Shown piece by piece: positions 5,053 through 5,196 of a DNA stretch of 5,196 bases; position 1 is the first letter of the stretch, and each line of letters starts with the position of its first letter. A model generated the notes under the pieces. That model saw only the letters and a list, made by a program, of their open reading frames with translations. It was not told the DNA's origin and did not search any database. Origin of the DNA: Bacteroidaceae bacterium (GTDB lineage Bacteria; Bacteroidota; Bacteroidia; Bacteroidales; Bacteroidaceae); the NCBI GenBank assembly GCA_017558165.1, contig JAFYWE010000224.1:1-5196 (forward strand), read 5' to 3'. Position numbers and translations under genes: made by a program.

Positions 5053-5196
5053 TCATTCTTCACCCATTTTGTTCTTCGGTAACCGACCGGCCTTGCGCAA
5101 CGCATCGGTTATTATGAACTCAAGCTGCCCGTTGACACTGCGAAACTCGTCGGCAGCCCATTTCTCGAGTGCCGACAGAGTCTCGCTGTTTATGCG
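5053..5196 (-). CDS. Ribbon-helix-helix (Arc-like) DNA-binding protein, C-terminal part
   Basis: An open frame enters from the right edge and ends at a TGA (5055-5053), giving the last 47 residues; the start lies outside the window. The visible part begins RINSETLSALEKWAADEFRS, continues with VNGQLEFIITDALRKAGR, and ends in a basic tail, KNKMGEE. This reads as the end of the DNA-binding beta strand, helix A, the turn SVNG, and helix B of an Arc/CopG-type ribbon-helix-helix fold. Such proteins dimerise and usually bind operators, often their own. EKWAADEFRS.NGQ.E is a pattern I recall from small Arc-family proteins of Bacteroidetes. It is the first visible gene of the cluster with the DUF3784-like and PAP2 genes, so it may regulate them. 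Only a few residues should be missing at the start. Confidence 0.78.
   Translation of the reverse strand, partial: RINSETLSALEKWAADEFRSVNGQLEFIITDALRKAGRLPKNKMGEE

Noticed and set aside
4344..5117. Plus-strand open frame of 257 codons opposite the PAP2 and DUF3784-like genes
   Set aside because: It runs antisense across three well-supported genes and their junctions; its product is low in recognisable features and Ser/Thr/Ile-rich.

Overview
The window looks like chromosomal DNA of a gut-type Bacteroidales (Bacteroides/Prevotella/Muribaculaceae-like). The evidence is Bacteroidetes-type -7 boxes (TAnnTTTG) upstream of kbl, tdh and nadA, no Shine-Dalgarno sequences before most starts, a small lipoprotein with a clear lipobox, a short-chain-type threonine dehydrogenase, and a DUF3784-like/PAP2 gene pair. 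The genus cannot be fixed from the sequence alone.

Layout from left to right. Positions 1-113 are non-coding and hold hairpin-rich, dispersed-repeat-like DNA. A strong rho-independent terminator on the minus strand (106-150) follows. Next come two minus-strand genes, a small lipoprotein (170-391) and kbl (410-1600), only 18 bases apart and probably one transcript ending at that terminator. The 203-base space at 1601-1803 holds divergent promoters. From it the SDR-type L-threonine dehydrogenase (1804-2760) is read on the plus strand and ends at its own hairpin. Positions 2761-3101 are non-coding (341 bases): the tdh terminator, a cluster of small hairpins sharing a GGATTGCAAATCC-like core, further weak hairpins, and a convergent terminator. 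On the minus strand follow nadA (3102-4082, own promoter) and a three-gene cluster whose reading order is a ribbon-helix-helix protein (cut by the right edge, 5053-5196), a DUF3784-like small membrane protein (4742-5038) and a PAP2-type phosphatase (4194-4745).

How the genes work together. Threonine dehydrogenase and Kbl form the two-step conversion of L-threonine to glycine plus acetyl-CoA, so the divergent pair is a complete threonine-catabolism module. The intermediate, 2-amino-3-ketobutyrate, is unstable, which favours co-production of the two enzymes. NadA makes quinolinate for de novo NAD synthesis; its usual partners nadB and nadC are not in the window. The RHH/DUF3784/PAP2 cluster is tightly packed (14-base gap, then a 4-base ATGA overlap), so the three are probably co-expressed; its role is unknown.

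No clear new biological system is visible. The most interesting items are the hairpin cluster at 2836-2946, whose units keep a core and loop while their outer arms differ but still pair, and the RHH-DUF3784-PAP2 cluster. The enzymes themselves are ordinary, well-conserved housekeeping genes.
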